This document shows positions 33,870 to 45,948 of a DNA stretch of 64,000 bases, piece by piece. The notes under the pieces are model-generated. The model searched no databases, was not told the origin of the DNA, and worked only from the letters and a program-made list of their open reading frames with translations. The position numbers were made by a program, and so were the translations under genes. The DNA is from Petrosia ficiformis (lineage: Eukaryota; Porifera; Demospongiae; Haplosclerida; Petrosiidae), in NCBI GenBank assembly GCA_947044365.1, contig OX345636.1:15425115-15489114 (forward strand), in the 5' to 3' direction. Within the stretch, counting starts at the first letter, position 1. Every line of letters starts with the position of its first letter.

Positions 33870-36179
33870 CCAAAAAGTCTTGTGCTAGCTAGCAAAACTA
33901 TAACAACCACAGTCAAGTAAAAGTTGATTATAATTGGTATAAATATGTTATAATTATAATTGGTATAAGTACATTATCATAACTATAATTTGCATTCCTG
34001 CAGATACATTTGTTATTTTACCAATTTTATTTTTGCAGTGATTAAATCACTATAAAAAGTTTTAAAAACCAACCTTTGATATACCACATTGACTTCAACT
34101 GTAAGTGTTTAGATAATTGATAAGCTCAAAGTATATATAAAGGTTGTGTAAGTGCATTTGATGAAGGGGTATTTGATAGGCTATAAAGGTTAATATTAAG
34201 CTTGTGTGTGATGCAATGGGAAGGAGTACATGTAGTTAAATTTGTATCATGATTGTAGTCTAAGTGATGATAAATAAAACAGAGAGTTACATGTATGTTG
34301 TATGCAAATTCATGTATAATTATATGTTTATTATTTAAGCTGAATATATAATACCCAAATTAGACTGTAAAACCACATGCCTAAACTTTAAGGTCACATG
34401 CTGACATATAACTTGTCACATGTCACCAATCCACATGGTATTTGTATTTGCCAGGTATGTGTGTCTACTTGCATCCAAATAATGTATTGCTAAATATTGT
34501 TAAATACATAAAAGGAATTGTTTGAAATTATCTATAATGTATCGTTAGATGTAGCTGGACCTATTTTTAAACAAAAAAAGAGAATTGTTAATATACACCC
34601 CACCTACTGTGAATATTCAGAAACAAAATGTGGAAACAATTGTTACCATACATGTTGACACATGCACCAACACACTGGACTCCTGTATGTGAGTGGCTCT
34701 GCCATTTCCATAGTTAACAACAGGTCGAAGGAATCAAAACTGTTTATCTAATAATGACTGGATTGGGAACTGCCCTAATGACCAGAATTAACTTAAGAAT
34801 CGAAGTATAAAACTAGCTACCAAGTGCTACATTTATAAAAAAAACTAATTTATCATTAATTACATGTATATATAGTATGTCCTTATATAAAACTAATATT
34901 CTTGCTTAATGATAGTAGGCCTGATTGTTTTCGGGTTATAATAAATAAAATCGCCAAAGGACTGGGCAAGTGAGCATATATGAAGATCTAGAGGCCAAAA
35001 CGAGTTCTGCACAGTAGTGACAGTGTGTGTTTAGGAAAAAGAGACAGTGTTTATCAGATCCTCTAGCCTTCGATCAACTGAATGAACTGGCCACCCTACG
35101 GAGATTGACCCCCAACTGAATGACAGACCTCTCTCTGATCAGATGGTAACTTCTCCCCTGAAGCTTCAGTGGTACGAGAATCTGACATTTACTTTATTTC
35201 ATTAGTATCTTACTATTAAGTAGGCCTATTGGTTTTCGGGGTGATCTTTTTGGGTTAAAAGGGCATACATGGAAAAAGTGGTTAAATCGGGTCACAGTTT
35301 AACCCCCACTCAAGAGAATTCAGGTTTAACTGAATAGATATTATGTTAGCAGTATTTGCAAACGATTGTCTCTGTGTCACCTTCATTACTAGTTGTATTC
35401 TTTATTCTTTATTTATATATACGTATATATATAATTATATATAATTATATATTATATGTAAAATATATACTATATACCTAACCACATCAAACAGTATGCT
35501 ATGTACCTAACCACATCAAACAGTTGCCTGTATGTAATTCTCAATTTTAAATTTGTTTGCTTTTGTTTTGTTCACCTCTGATAGTGGAGACATCATCTGA
35601 CTCTGATGTATTACCATGCAAGGACATTGTTAAATGTTGTATTTAACACTAACGTTTTATGTCGTGTTTGTGTTGGGTTTATGAAGAATTCATAGTTGAG
35701 TTATCGCAAAAATGCCAAAGCACATTATAATATACATTTATTATTTAATTTTTGAATGCCCCACCCACATTTACCTCTATACAGCAGCATGCAGTCATAA
35801 TAATATGGACGAGACTACGTTTAGCGGGATGTCTAGTACCATTTATATATGGACTGTGAAAGCGGGTTGCTCTCATATCTGCTGAGTAAGTGGTGGTTGC
35901 TCAGATATCTGCTCAGGAATCTGTAAGTGGTCAGTTTTGTGTGTATTCCGTTTTCCGCATTCTATATTCCGTGTTTTAGTGCCACCCACACACACTAAAA
36001 TACATAATATGGATGTAACCGGATATCTGCATAAATAAACACTTATGCGGATATAAGGTTACATCATATTATTAATTGTCTATGATTTAAAGTATTTTTA
36101 GTGTGTGTGTGTGTGTTTGTGTATATATGTATGTATATGTAATTATGTATATATATATATATATGTATATATATATAAT

Positions 36180-36210
<31 letters not shown>

Positions 36211-36590
36211 GTTCGTGTGCAGACTGTCCCATTTAAGAGAAACTCTGAAATTATTTTATTTATGTAATGTAGCCTTTATTTCCTATGTGTTAAATACTTA
36301 ATTTTATTTTCACCCTCATAGCCTCATTTTTGTTCATGTTATACTTACTTTTGTTCTGTTACTGGCCCCAGAGGCCCTCATCACATGTATGCTAATGTTT
36401 TGTGTGTTACAGTCAGTCATGTTCATGTTGTATGAAAATTGAGTCAAGAACTTCCTTACTCCATTCATTGTTAAGTTGCATGCAGTTTGGGTTTAGTCAT
36501 ACCCAGCCTATAGACACTTCTACTAGTGCATAGATTTCAAGAAAGGACGCAACAAATATATATGTATGTATGCATGTATGTATGTATTCG
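33870..36590. other. No gene seen
   Basis: AT-rich DNA without convincing coding. It contains a weak direct repeat (TAGGCCTxxTxGTTTTCGGG at about 34917 and 35221), AT microsatellites near 35410 and 36140-36205, and an imperfect hairpin at 36013-36066 (GTAACCGGATATCTGCATAA paired with TTATGCGGATATAAGGTTAC). Confidence 0.6.
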
Positions 36591-37713
36591 TAATTATAAT
36601 TATATGTACATAGCATAAATTCGTGTGTGTCTGTATATTTATGTATTTTTGTATTTGTGTGTGTGTGTGTATGTGTGTACGTGACTTTGTGTGTGTGTTT
36701 GTGTGTGCTTGTGTATGTATGTGTGTTTGTGTAAATATGTATGTATGTATGTATATATGTGTGTATGTATTCATGTATATATGTAGTAGGTATAGTTAAT
36801 AATTGTACATATTTGTGCATGTAGGATTAATCTATGTGTGTATGAATGATTATTATATAAAATGTATTTTAATGTTTTTAGATACCTATAGTACTAGAAC
36901 CTAATCTACAGGTTCCCAGGACTGTTTATATTGAAAGCATCGAGAACAGTGAGTTATCATTTTGGTAATTATTTTGAATATAATAACACTGTTAAAATTG
37001 GGCGCTCGTATACATGTTCCAAAATAGCACCTTATATAGGGGTTGTTATTTTGTAGACTAAACATAGTCATTCATGTGAATCATTCATTATGGTTACTGT
37101 TTCAAACACCATCATCTTGTACACATTTAATCTACAAAAGATCAAACGTTTCCATAGCAATGCAACCAGGCTTTTAAACCCCATGCAAGGGTGGTACATG
37201 TAATTTAGGACATGCATATGAGCATTTTTAATTATTGTGTATAATTATTTCTTAACGATAGTTGGGGGTAGTTGAGGGTCTCATCATTATTTCTGAATTC
37301 AAGTTTTGAAGAGGCTACTTTTTATTCTTACAACTTTTAGATAGAATGTTATTCTTCACCATGACCATGTGAACTTATAACTAATATGCTGTCCAACAAC
37401 TTTGGAACCCTGAAATCAGGATTCCATGTCAGTAAACTTAGTATGTCTCTCACTATTAATGTCCATAAACACTTCTCATCAGCAATTAAGGAGACATGCA
37501 ATTCATGTAACCAAGTAAATGATTAAAAGAGCAGTATATTGTATATCACTATTATAATTATAAACTATCACAGCAATAGCATATTCTATAAACTATATAA
37601 TTATGATTGTACTTTTGATTAAATTTAGGTTTAGCTGCACTTGAACTATGTTCTTGTGGTAAATTTGCTGAGCTGGAAAGCACTGAATGTCGAGCTAAAG
37701 GGTACTGTTCATA

Positions 37714-37938
37714 ATGAATACCGTCGGGACGGGACCCTCGCCTACGTGGCAAGGTAATACAAACTATAATTTCGAAATATAATATGCCAAAAGATTATAA
37801 TTATCATTGCTCGTTTGTATGGTCATATAATAATGAGAATGTTTACTTCAGATTGTTTAGTTTGTGTATAAAACATATTAAGTTATAAAACCGTACTGGC
37901 ATGTTAGTTTTTATAATAATATTATAATAGATATAGAT

Positions 37939-37970
<32 letters not shown>

Positions 37971-38612
37971 AATTATATAAACTAACATGTCACTACTTAT
38001 TACTTAGTATGATTATACTAGTCTCTTCCTTGTCTATACTATAAGTCTTACATTTTAGTCTCTGTATTATCTGAAAGAAGAAAGAAAGATCCTCAATTCG
38101 TCTTGTGAAATATTCCACAAAGACAGCATAGACAGGTCCTCAAAACTGCTGACGTTCGAGTAACGTGCACAGCACATGACTTGAAATTGAAATAGGCGGA
38201 GTTTGAAAGTAATGGAGAATGCTTGGAGCCAGTACTCGATGTTGTAGCAACCACTACCCAAATTTTGTTTGCTTTTATGTAGTGCTTTGCTAGCAATAGT
38301 CATGATACAGGAGTAGTTATGTTTTGATGTGTCCAGATGCCTCCACGAGTCTTCTCAAGTCTGGAAACAGTAATCGTGAGTTATAAACATTGTGATAACT
38401 TTATAACCGAAAGGTTTAAGAAGAATTCCTACGTTATTTTTTTTCCTTGTATAATTTGAAGTCTACCAGTACCTCTTTTGAAATGTCAATGTTTTTATTT
38501 TTCCAGAAAAATTGCTAACACACAGACACACAGACACACAGACACACAGACACACAGACACACAGACAAAACGATTACCGTACCCTTCCGCCTACGCTAC
38601 GCGGCGAGGGTA
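37714..38612. mobile_element. Insertion in MYND finger 1 of the pseudogene
   Basis: Comparing TACTGTTCA|GATATTTGTCAG (functional copy) with the pseudogene shows about 900 bp inserted here. It ends with a tandem (ACACAGAC)n run (38516-38568) and a GC-rich terminal hairpin ATTACCGTACCCTTCCGCC ... CGGCGAGGGTAAT. The start carries ACCCTCGCCTACG, related to the inverse of the other end. A similar ACAC-plus-terminal-hairpin unit lies at 41185-41245. No coding was found. Confidence 0.65.
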
Positions 38613-38760
38613 ATTATATTTGTCAGCAAAAGAACTGGTTAACACGTTCAGCCACCTGCCAAATTGGAAGACGTAAAATTTAAAGACAAACAACCGAGAA
38701 AGAAAAAAAAGAATGCTTGAGAAAAAGGTCAAAAAAATAAAACATACAGGATACACACCA

Positions 38761-39058
38761 CACTGCAAAAACTAAGTCATTAAAATAACCATTTTATTAT
38801 ATACATTTCCAAGAAGTAATTTATTTTACAATTGTCATACAGGATACATACAGGATGTTATTATGACATCATGATGGTTTATTATGTACTTCAGTACTAA
38901 ACTCTACACTTAATTGAATAGGAGTAGACAGCATCTACATATTGTAGTAGCTGTGGCATTATAGGTATGTATACTGAGCAACCAAATAATTGTTGAATCC
39001 TTGCAACTGTACTAACCAATAGATTAGTTATTTTAATAACCATTTTGTTTTTGCAGTG
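38761..39058. mobile_element. MITE with CACTGCAAAAAC ends
   Basis: Perfect 12-bp terminal inverted repeats (CACTGCAAAAAC ... GTTTTTGCAGTG), absent from the parental MYND exon. Related sequences containing the inner GTTAGTACAGTTGCAAGGAAT block lie at about 24668-24960 and 60378-60650. Confidence 0.8.
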
Positions 39059-39392
39059 ATGTATGTATATGTGGATGTGATGCATAGTATGAATGTTCTG
39101 AGTGTGGAAGACAAGGATACTGCTCACAAAGTGTCAAGAAGATTGAGAGCTGCACCAATTTTTCTGCACTGTAAATGCTGAGTCATTTCCTATGAATCAT
39201 CCATAACTTAAATATATTAATTAAAAAGATTTTTAATTCTTTATTATTGAGATAATAATAATAAATGTATGTTACATAAAAACTCAACGTACACACTGAA
39301 ACAGAATTGTAAAGCATGTAATAATTATAGTTGTATCAAACATTCCGAATTCAATGAAATAGAATTGTAAAGCAGTTAGTTGTACGAGTATA

Positions 39393-40463
39393 TCATAACA
39401 TTCTGACATAGTTAGCAGGAAATATTCCTACTCTATCCTCAATCTTTCCTTCCCACCAGTCATCCTGTGTGTCTGTTCTAGTCATAACAAAAATAATTTG
39501 TCCTTTACAAAACTCCAGGTCACATTTCATTTCTGCTCTGAAATTGTATAGAGCTATTGCTTGAGGAAGTCGCTCCCATTCAGCTTCTCTTGATAGCACA
39601 TAATTGTACACTTTTTTTCCTGATGTTCTTACACTTCTTGGTTTTGGCTGTTCCTTATTAGATGATTTGAGATTTATGTTTGGTTTAAGTCGACTAAGAA
39701 GACATGGTTTTTTAAGATTGCGATGAGGATTATTACGGGAACCCGAATAGGACTCTAGTCGTAGATGTTCAAACTCACAATTTGAGTCATCTTTGGTTGT
39801 GACATGTACAACAGTTCCTGTAGGAGCTGAAGTAGTTTGAGTTGGCAATGAACCAGATGGTTTTGAAGTTGGTGTTATAGATGATGTATTTCTTTTAACT
39901 AGTACAGGTGGATCTTCTCCAAGATAACGATCTGTCAAGTCCTTTGTAGTTGATTCTGAAGCTCCCTTAATAGCTGATCTTGTAGCAGATCGACCTGTTT
40001 CTGATTGAGCTACCTTCTTTCCAACTTTTGTAGCTCCAAATCCAAGCTTTGAACCAAACACACCATAAACGCCTGGGATGAAGAATATAATAAAGTTATT
40101 AAAATATACATTTGTATGCACAAATGAATAAAAATAAATTGGAAGTATAATAATATAGTGGGTATCACCAAATTGAAATGGGTATATACACTAAACATTA
40201 TACTGACACCATCATAATCAACAAACTTTGAAGTGATCTATATCCTCAGGTTACATGCACGGAACTCCTTCCTTTGTTCACATGCAAAATGAAGTGATTT
40301 GTCCGAGTTGCCTTGATGTCTTATATTAAACATTTTGTTTTATAATTTACACACAAATCCCTTATGCATCCTCAACATCATGATGAAATGATACAAAATT
40401 TATTTCAATGGGACAAGTATCTCATCAAAAGAACAATAGACAAATTATTGGCTTACCAGACAT
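39393..40463 (-). CDS. SH3-domain protein, copy 2
   Basis: Coding exons 40463-40457 (ATGTCTG, then GTAAGC) and 40072-39393; 687 nt, 228 residues, open throughout. Compared with copy 1 it starts M-S-G-V-Y-G and lacks the Asp-Glu-Gly-Lys-Ser segment because its acceptor is placed differently. The SH3 domain is intact (RTDTQDDWWEGK, GIFPANYV), with changes such as an altered surface (LEFCKGQIIF). A CACGTG box is kept upstream at 40642-40647. It probably arose with the segmental duplication; expression is unknown. Confidence 0.8.
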
Positions 40464-40754
40464 TATACACTTGTTAGAACAGATCTGGAAACTTTCTGTC
40501 AAGGACTAGCTACATGAAATATAGACGTGATTGGTAATTATCGCCGGACAAAACAACACATGAACTCACCTACACAATTCAATCCAAGGCGCTGTTATAC
40601 AAAGCTTTAATATTAGTGTTTTTATACTCGAAATTATCGACCACGTGCTTTTATCCACGTTGATAACTGTACATGTTGATATGTTCCTTGTGTGGTTATA
40701 AAAAGAGGAGCAAGAAATTAGTCTCGTCTCCAGACAACGGAGAAACGGAAACGG

Positions 40755-40790
40755 GAACGGGAAACGGGAAACGGGAAACGGGAAACTAGG
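40755..40790 (+). repeat. GGGAAAC tandem, possible G-quadruplex
   Basis: Five GGG tracts separated by 3-4 bases (GGGAAC then GGGAAAC repeated) about 290 bp upstream of the copy 2 SH3 start. Confidence 0.75.
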
Positions 40791-40799
40791 AAACACGGA

Positions 40800-42200
40800 A
40801 AAGCGTGCTTTTTTTAAATTTCAATTTCGGATCGGAAATATTACTCGGGCCAACCAGCCACTAAGCCTATGTGTGTGTTGGCGCAAGACGAAACGTCAAC
40901 ACCATGAAGCAGAATCATTTCATCTTTACAACAATATAAAGAAATGAGACCATACAAAAGGTGCTAGAAAACATTTTTTTTACCAAGATCTTGAACTATC
41001 TGCAACTTTAAAAAAAGGCCTTTCTCTACACAGTTAGCAGTTGAGGCATGATCTAAACCACAGCAAATGTCACAGTGATGCTGACTCACATTGCAAGAGT
41101 TTTCTCTACAATAATTATGTTCTTCATAATTTGTACAAAGTTGTTACACAAGAAATGACCAATTTGACCATCTAACAGACATACACACACACACACACAG
41201 ATAACCAAACTACTGTTACCCTCCACCTTTGTATGCCAAGGGTAAATAACCAATCAATGAGTTAATTTAACAATATTATTATGTTTTTGCAGTGTAGGTT
41301 CATTTTCACAGAAGCTATTCACCTTCTTTTCTGTCGCAAATTAGAAACCTGTTTTTATCAGCTCATAGCAATTTGGACACCCTAAAGCTAAAGTATATAT
41401 GTTCACATTGAATTGCACCTGACTAAATGATAATATCATTTATACCACGGTGTGTGGGTGACTAATTGTATTTTAGCAGTTTTTACAGTCAACACTAATT
41501 AGCATAGTACTATGGTTTCTATATACTTGACAACAGTGATGTAAAATGTGATTTAATTGCATACTTTTGTGTTACCATGGTATATTATACTGTTTGGAGG
41601 CTACGCCCTCAACCAATTATCTCGTGGGTGTCATATGCCCATAACTACCTCCAACCAGTAGTTAGGTGCATGAACGTTCATTCCTGATTTTCAAAGTTGT
41701 CAGACATCATATCAGAAATCTTACACTATCAATTACTTTGTAACAATGCTAAAAAAAAAGCTAACATGACTTACTTGTATTCAAAATTAATGGTGTGAAT
41801 GGGATACTCTGGACTTGACATTAATGTTGCTTAATTAAATATAAAAGAAACCCCTTTTATTAAAGATGTTAGTTCAGTTAACTAAACTATAACAATATTA
41901 CATCGTAAATTATATCATTGTAAAACTTATATTGTTAAAATAGGTATTAATTTTTATTGGTTACTACAGTCACAAAGAATAACTCAATTTAGTTTGTCAC
42001 ACATGTTTTTATGACTAGCTACATGCATGCATGCTGTTGCTATGACATAATGTAACTAGAAGGCACACTAGATGATGGTTTCCAAACCATTTTGATGTCC
42101 AGATACAATTATACTGAGTTACTAAATTATTGGAATATGAGCAGCAATATCCCAGCCTAAAATTATAGAGCTTCAACTAATTGGTTACAAAGTAGTTATA
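40800..42200. other. No gene seen; dispersed repeats
   Basis: Contains an (AC)n run near 41190 with an element tail, and a block near 41450-41660 (TGTGTTACCATGGTATA ... CCCATAACTACCTCCAACCAG) that is related to 57000-57125 and 59670-59930. Confidence 0.6.
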
Positions 42201-42279
42201 GCATTAATGTTTGTATAATCTGAACAATCACACATGGAAACATGGAAGTTGCATAGCTATAATTTGCAAATTAACTATA

Positions 42280-42474
42280 TTATACTGTGGCAAAAACGCA
42301 ACTAAGAGGATTATTTCACACTATATGGACAAACAGAAAGTGTTCATTGGAATCATATACTCTACGGAGACAAAAGCAAAGTTGTATATTTTTATTTATG
42401 TACCCAAGACTGGATATACACAAATGAAAACAATGATTGTTCTTTTACAGGGTCTACATAAGTATAGCTGTTGA
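42280..42474 (+). pseudogene. Carbohydrate sulfotransferase fragment
   Basis: Closely matches the first part of the sulfotransferase exon at 57180. The frame reads IYVPKTGYTQMKTMIVLLQG, the PAPS 5'-phosphosulfate-binding motif with its conserved Cys changed to Tyr, and ends a few codons later. The similarity extends upstream into non-coding sequence, so this is a truncated duplicate. Confidence 0.75.
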
Positions 42475-42774
42475 GTATAAAAAAGAAAGTATACTTATGT
42501 AGGGTTGTTATATGGAAGTGGTTATTTTAATTTACTGTAAGGTACCATCCTAATCTTGCAGAAGAACAGCAAGGCGAATGTATGAAACGTCCCGGGCTAC
42601 GCCCACACTCTGGCTAAGCTTCATAACTTCCGTATTTTTAACAGTACAGACTTTTAACTTGTTTGAATGTATAGAAGAACTTCTAAGAACGTCATACATA
42701 TCAACATTATCCTTCGTTAGTTGCTGGAAGGTAGCAAGGCGAGTGTTTGAATTGAAGTGAGTGGCTAGAAAACA

Positions 42775-42888
42775 GTTATAAAATGGGCGTACGGTTTATA
42801 ACAGAATTCTAAGCCCGCCCACTCGGGCGTGCCGCCCTCGTTGCTAGGGCTTAGAATTCTGTTATAAACCGTACGCCCATTTTATAAC
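42775..42888. repeat. Hairpin with perfect 42-bp arms
   Basis: Arms 42775-42816 and 42847-42888 are exact inverse complements around a 30-bp GC-rich loop. They start GTTATAAAATGGGCGTACGG and end CTAAGCCC. Probably a foldback MITE. Confidence 0.93.
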
Positions 42889-43393
42889 TATAACATATAT
42901 AATTATATATATAATTATATATACATTAAACCCCGTAGAAAGCAATTATAGGGATGGCCCTACGGGCCATAAAAAGCTATTAATAATATTAAGATTTAGC
43001 TATATTGAAAAGTCCTGAATGATTGGGTAGTGTAATATCCATTGTTCTATGTTTGCTTTCACCAATCAATAATTGTTTTTATAATAACCAAACGTTTTGG
43101 TAGTTATACAACTACCTTCATCAGTGGTATATATAATATTAATTACAAAAAAAACATTCTACTATTTATAGTACATTAGACTGTACAAAATACTAAGGAG
43201 CATGCATGATGTTGTAGAGGTCACACGCACTGTTCTGTGTCACACGCATTTGGTTGTGTGTCAAATTTGTGACTGGATTACAGTGTCAGGTAGACATCAG
43301 GCAGTAGTCCTTTTTTTCTATTCAGAGCATCTTCCGCTTTGTGTATATATGTGCCAAGACTTCATTGTACAATCAAGGATGTGTGATAGCATG

Positions 43394-43765
43394 TCAATCG
43401 ATCACTGTGGTGTTGTTCCAATCAATTCTGTGGTTGGTAGAGACTACATGCTCAGCTAAAGCACTATTGTTTACATCAACTGTGCAGATAGCTCTTTGAT
43501 GTTCTTTCACAACTTGTGCAAGAGTTCTTCCTGTCTGCACGATGTACGACTTGGAACATTCAGAACAAGAAATTTTGTAAACAACTCCTGCTTGTTGGTG
43601 AGCTGGGACAGGTTCCTTAGCGTGACACATGATTTTTCTGAGAGTCCTGGTTGGTCTGAAAAATGTCAGGATGTTTAAGGGTTGTAGTACCCATCGAATA
43701 GCTTCTGATGGTGCTTTCAGATATGGGAGAGTGGGGGTAATAGGTCCTTCCGTTTCAGGTGGTTT
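43394..43765 (-). pseudogene. Penelope-like element C-terminus with GIY-YIG nuclease
   Basis: Minus strand, one open frame: PETEGPITPTLPYLKAPSEA, then FFRPTRTLRKIMCHAKEPVP, then GVVYKISCSECSKSYIVQTG, then RTLAQVVKEHQRAICT, then NNSALAEHVVSTNHRIDW. This is the linker plus GIY-YIG-type region found at the end of Penelope-like retroelements; the usual V-Y-I-G block is S-Y-I-V. No reverse transcriptase precedes it. An unrelated gypsy element begins at 43783, next to its upstream edge. Confidence 0.75.
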
Positions 43766-43980
43766 GCGCTATATATGTGAGTTGTGGTAACTATGACATC
43801 ATAGAAAACCTTATAATATAGAGTCTATGTGTATATAAAGCGAAGTTTTATAGTTTTTATTCAGTGCTTAATAGATCTCCATCTTCGTATTGTTTTGTCA
43901 TTAGTTTATGGTACATGTGTTTACTTTGCCTATAATAAGGTTGCAGCACATAATTGGTGACGAGGTCAACCTTTTTGACT

Positions 43981-44337
43981 ATGGCAACACATGGAAATAT
44001 AGCTGCTTTTAACTCAACCGTAGAGTCGTGGACGTCGTACTGTGAACGACTTCATTTCTATTTCGATGCCAACGACATCGTTGATCCAGGCAAGAGCTTA
44101 GTGCAACCACACACATCAATGGAAGAGACTTACGATGAGATAGTCGAAATGCTCAAGACCCACTTTATCCCTAAACCGTCACCTATTATCCAGAGATTCA
44201 AGTTCAACACGAGAGACCATCGTGCTGGAGAATCACTGGGAAACTATGTTGCTGAACTTAGAGTGCTTGGAGAATACTGTGATTTTGGGACTACCAAGTG
44301 TTTTGGATGGATATGTTGTGGGATTCACGTGTTGTGA
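43981..44337 (+). pseudogene. gypsy gag fragment
   Basis: Begins MATHGNIAAFNSTVESWTSY, then CERLHFYFDANDI, and continues with the capsid-like FNTRDHRAGESLGNYVAELR motif typical of Mag/SURL-type gag. It is out of frame with the integrase that follows. Confidence 0.75.
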
Positions 44338-44720
44338 TTCCACCCACTGGTCATGATATTATTCTAAACCAACTCCATGAAGCTCACCCAAGAGTAAGCA
44401 GGATGAAACGCTTAGCCTGCTATTTTGTATGGTGGCCTGGTTTAGACTCCGCTATTGAAAACAGAGTTTATTCATGTGAAAAGTGTCAAACAAATCGTCC
44501 ATTACCACCCAAATCACCATTACACAATTGGGAATACCCTAGTAGACCCTGGAAACGTTTACACATTGATCATGCTGGTCCATTCCTAGGACACACTTTT
44601 GCCATTGTAGTGGATGCTCACTCTAAGTGGAATGAAGTGAACTCTACTTCATCCGAAGCAACAATCAAAGTTCTTTGTAATCTGTTTGCTACCCATGGCA
44701 TTCCAGAACATGTAGCTTGA
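44320..44720 (+). pseudogene. gypsy integrase fragment
   Basis: Contains the H-H-C-C zinc-binding domain (HEAHPRVSRMKRLACYFVWW, then CEKCQTNR) and the start of the catalytic core (RLHIDHAGPFLGHTFAIVVD, then AHSKW). Stops follow. Tail sequence up to 45480 is non-coding or shifted. Confidence 0.8.
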
Positions 44721-44877
44721 GACATTGTTCAGGATTCACCAGTTAAGAATTTAAACAATTCATGGAACAGAATGGTATCAAACATACAACATCACCACCA
44801 TATCACCCCGCTTCAAACAGATTAGCTAAACATGCAGTACAAACTGTCAAACATGGAATCAGTAAGCTAGAAGGTAC

Positions 44878-44919
44878 CAGGAGCTTATAAGTGCCGCTTC
44901 GCGGCACTCATAAGCTCAT
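44878..44919. mobile_element. 42-bp hairpin insertion with 8-bp target duplication
   Basis: GAAGGTAC occurs on both sides (44870-44877, 44920-44927) of a 42-bp near-perfect hairpin (GAGCTTATAAGTGCCGC-TTC-GCGGCACTCATAAGCTC) inside the gypsy integrase relic. The 8-bp duplication is the hAT hallmark. Confidence 0.85.
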
Positions 44920-45948
44920 GAAGGTACTATTGAGTGTAGACTTGCTTGTTTTCTATTCAATTACCGTGTCACTCCCCAATCAACTACAGAGTTATCACCT
45001 GCAGAACTCTTGATGGGAAGGAGATTAGCTATGTACTCGTTTGGATTTAATTCATCCAGACACAACACAAAAAGTTATCAGGAAACAAGACAATATTGAG
45101 AACTCTTCTACTCCCTGACATTTTAATGTTGGAGACGAACTGTATGCTAAAGATTTCAGTGGTAAGAAAATGGATTCCTGCCTCAGTTATTAAAGTAACT
45201 GCTCCCATATCTTATAAGCTCAAGACACAGTCTGGACATTTTATATGTCATCATTTAGATTAATTATGTGTACGTTATCTTCCAGATGATAATGTCACTG
45301 ATCCTAGAACTGATCATGTTGACTGGTCAGTATCAAGTACTTATACTAGCCCCACTACAGAAGGTCCTCTGAATGTTTCATCTTCCACCTCATCTGATCG
45401 TCAAGAACTCACACAACAGTCTGTTCATCAGTCAACCAGAATTCATAACTTTGTAGATCATTATACCCATGTATCAACTTAAAAAGGGAGGAGTGTGGTA
45501 ACTATGACATCATAGGAAACCTTATAATATACGTGCAATGTTTTATAGTTTTTATTCAGTTATTAATAGGTCCCCATCTTCCTGTTCTTTTGTCATTAGT
45601 TTATGGTACGTGTTTACTTTGCCTATAATAAGGTCACAACACGAGTGAGTACTGGTCACATTACTTTTCAATTCCTCATGAGGAGCTCATCACTGTAATC
45701 AGTAGCAAGTTTGTTTGTTGTGTTTGACAAACATTGTGACAATCTTCTCTGAATTTAATTTAAGCCACACCTCGTCTACCACAGAAATTTGTTGTACCTA
45801 AGCCACTGATTTAAGTTAACTATATAATTATATATATATAATATATATGTCATGATGAAGCCACCCTTCAAAGCTTCCGACAGTGATGTTTCATACATGC
45901 ACTGTGGTTAGTTAACAGTCACCCTTCAAGGCTTCCAACAGTGGTATT

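Larger units (their letters stand above)
36882..39203 (+). pseudogene. Receptor C-terminal pseudogene (MYND exon copy)
   Basis: The exon 8 remnant (about 36882-36952) keeps an acceptor and a donor and reads PIVLEPNLQVPRTVYIESIE, a fusion of a scrap of the membrane exon with the end of exon 8. The MYND exon copy begins at 37630 and matches through GYCS, with one ligand Cys changed to Ser (ELESTEC). It is then broken by a roughly 900-bp insertion giving an immediate stop, by a second insertion between the fingers, and by an in-frame stop plus frameshift in finger 2. Confidence 0.88.
36600..40620. repeat. Segmental duplication of receptor 3' end plus SH3 gene
   Basis: Runs parallel to 23420-28140: shortened TG microsatellite, end of receptor intron 6, end of exon 8, following intron (for example GCTCGTATACATGTTCCAAA in both), MYND exon and the whole convergent SH3 gene with promoter. 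Copy 2 lacks most of exon 7, intron 7 and most of exon 8, and has gained two insertions in the MYND exon. Confidence 0.9.
43783..45642 (+). mobile_element. Ty3/gypsy LTR retrotransposon relic, no reverse transcriptase
   Basis: Two LTRs of about 165 bp (43783-43949 and 45494-45642) both start TGTGGTAACTATGACATCAT and end TATAATAAGG plus ten bases. GAGT flanks both sides (43779-43782, 45643-45646), consistent with a 4-bp target duplication. A primer-binding-like ATTGGTGACGAGG follows the left LTR and a purine tract AAAAAGGGAGGAG precedes the right one. The interior carries a gag part, then integrase, with no protease, reverse transcriptase or RNase H between them. Confidence 0.9.
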
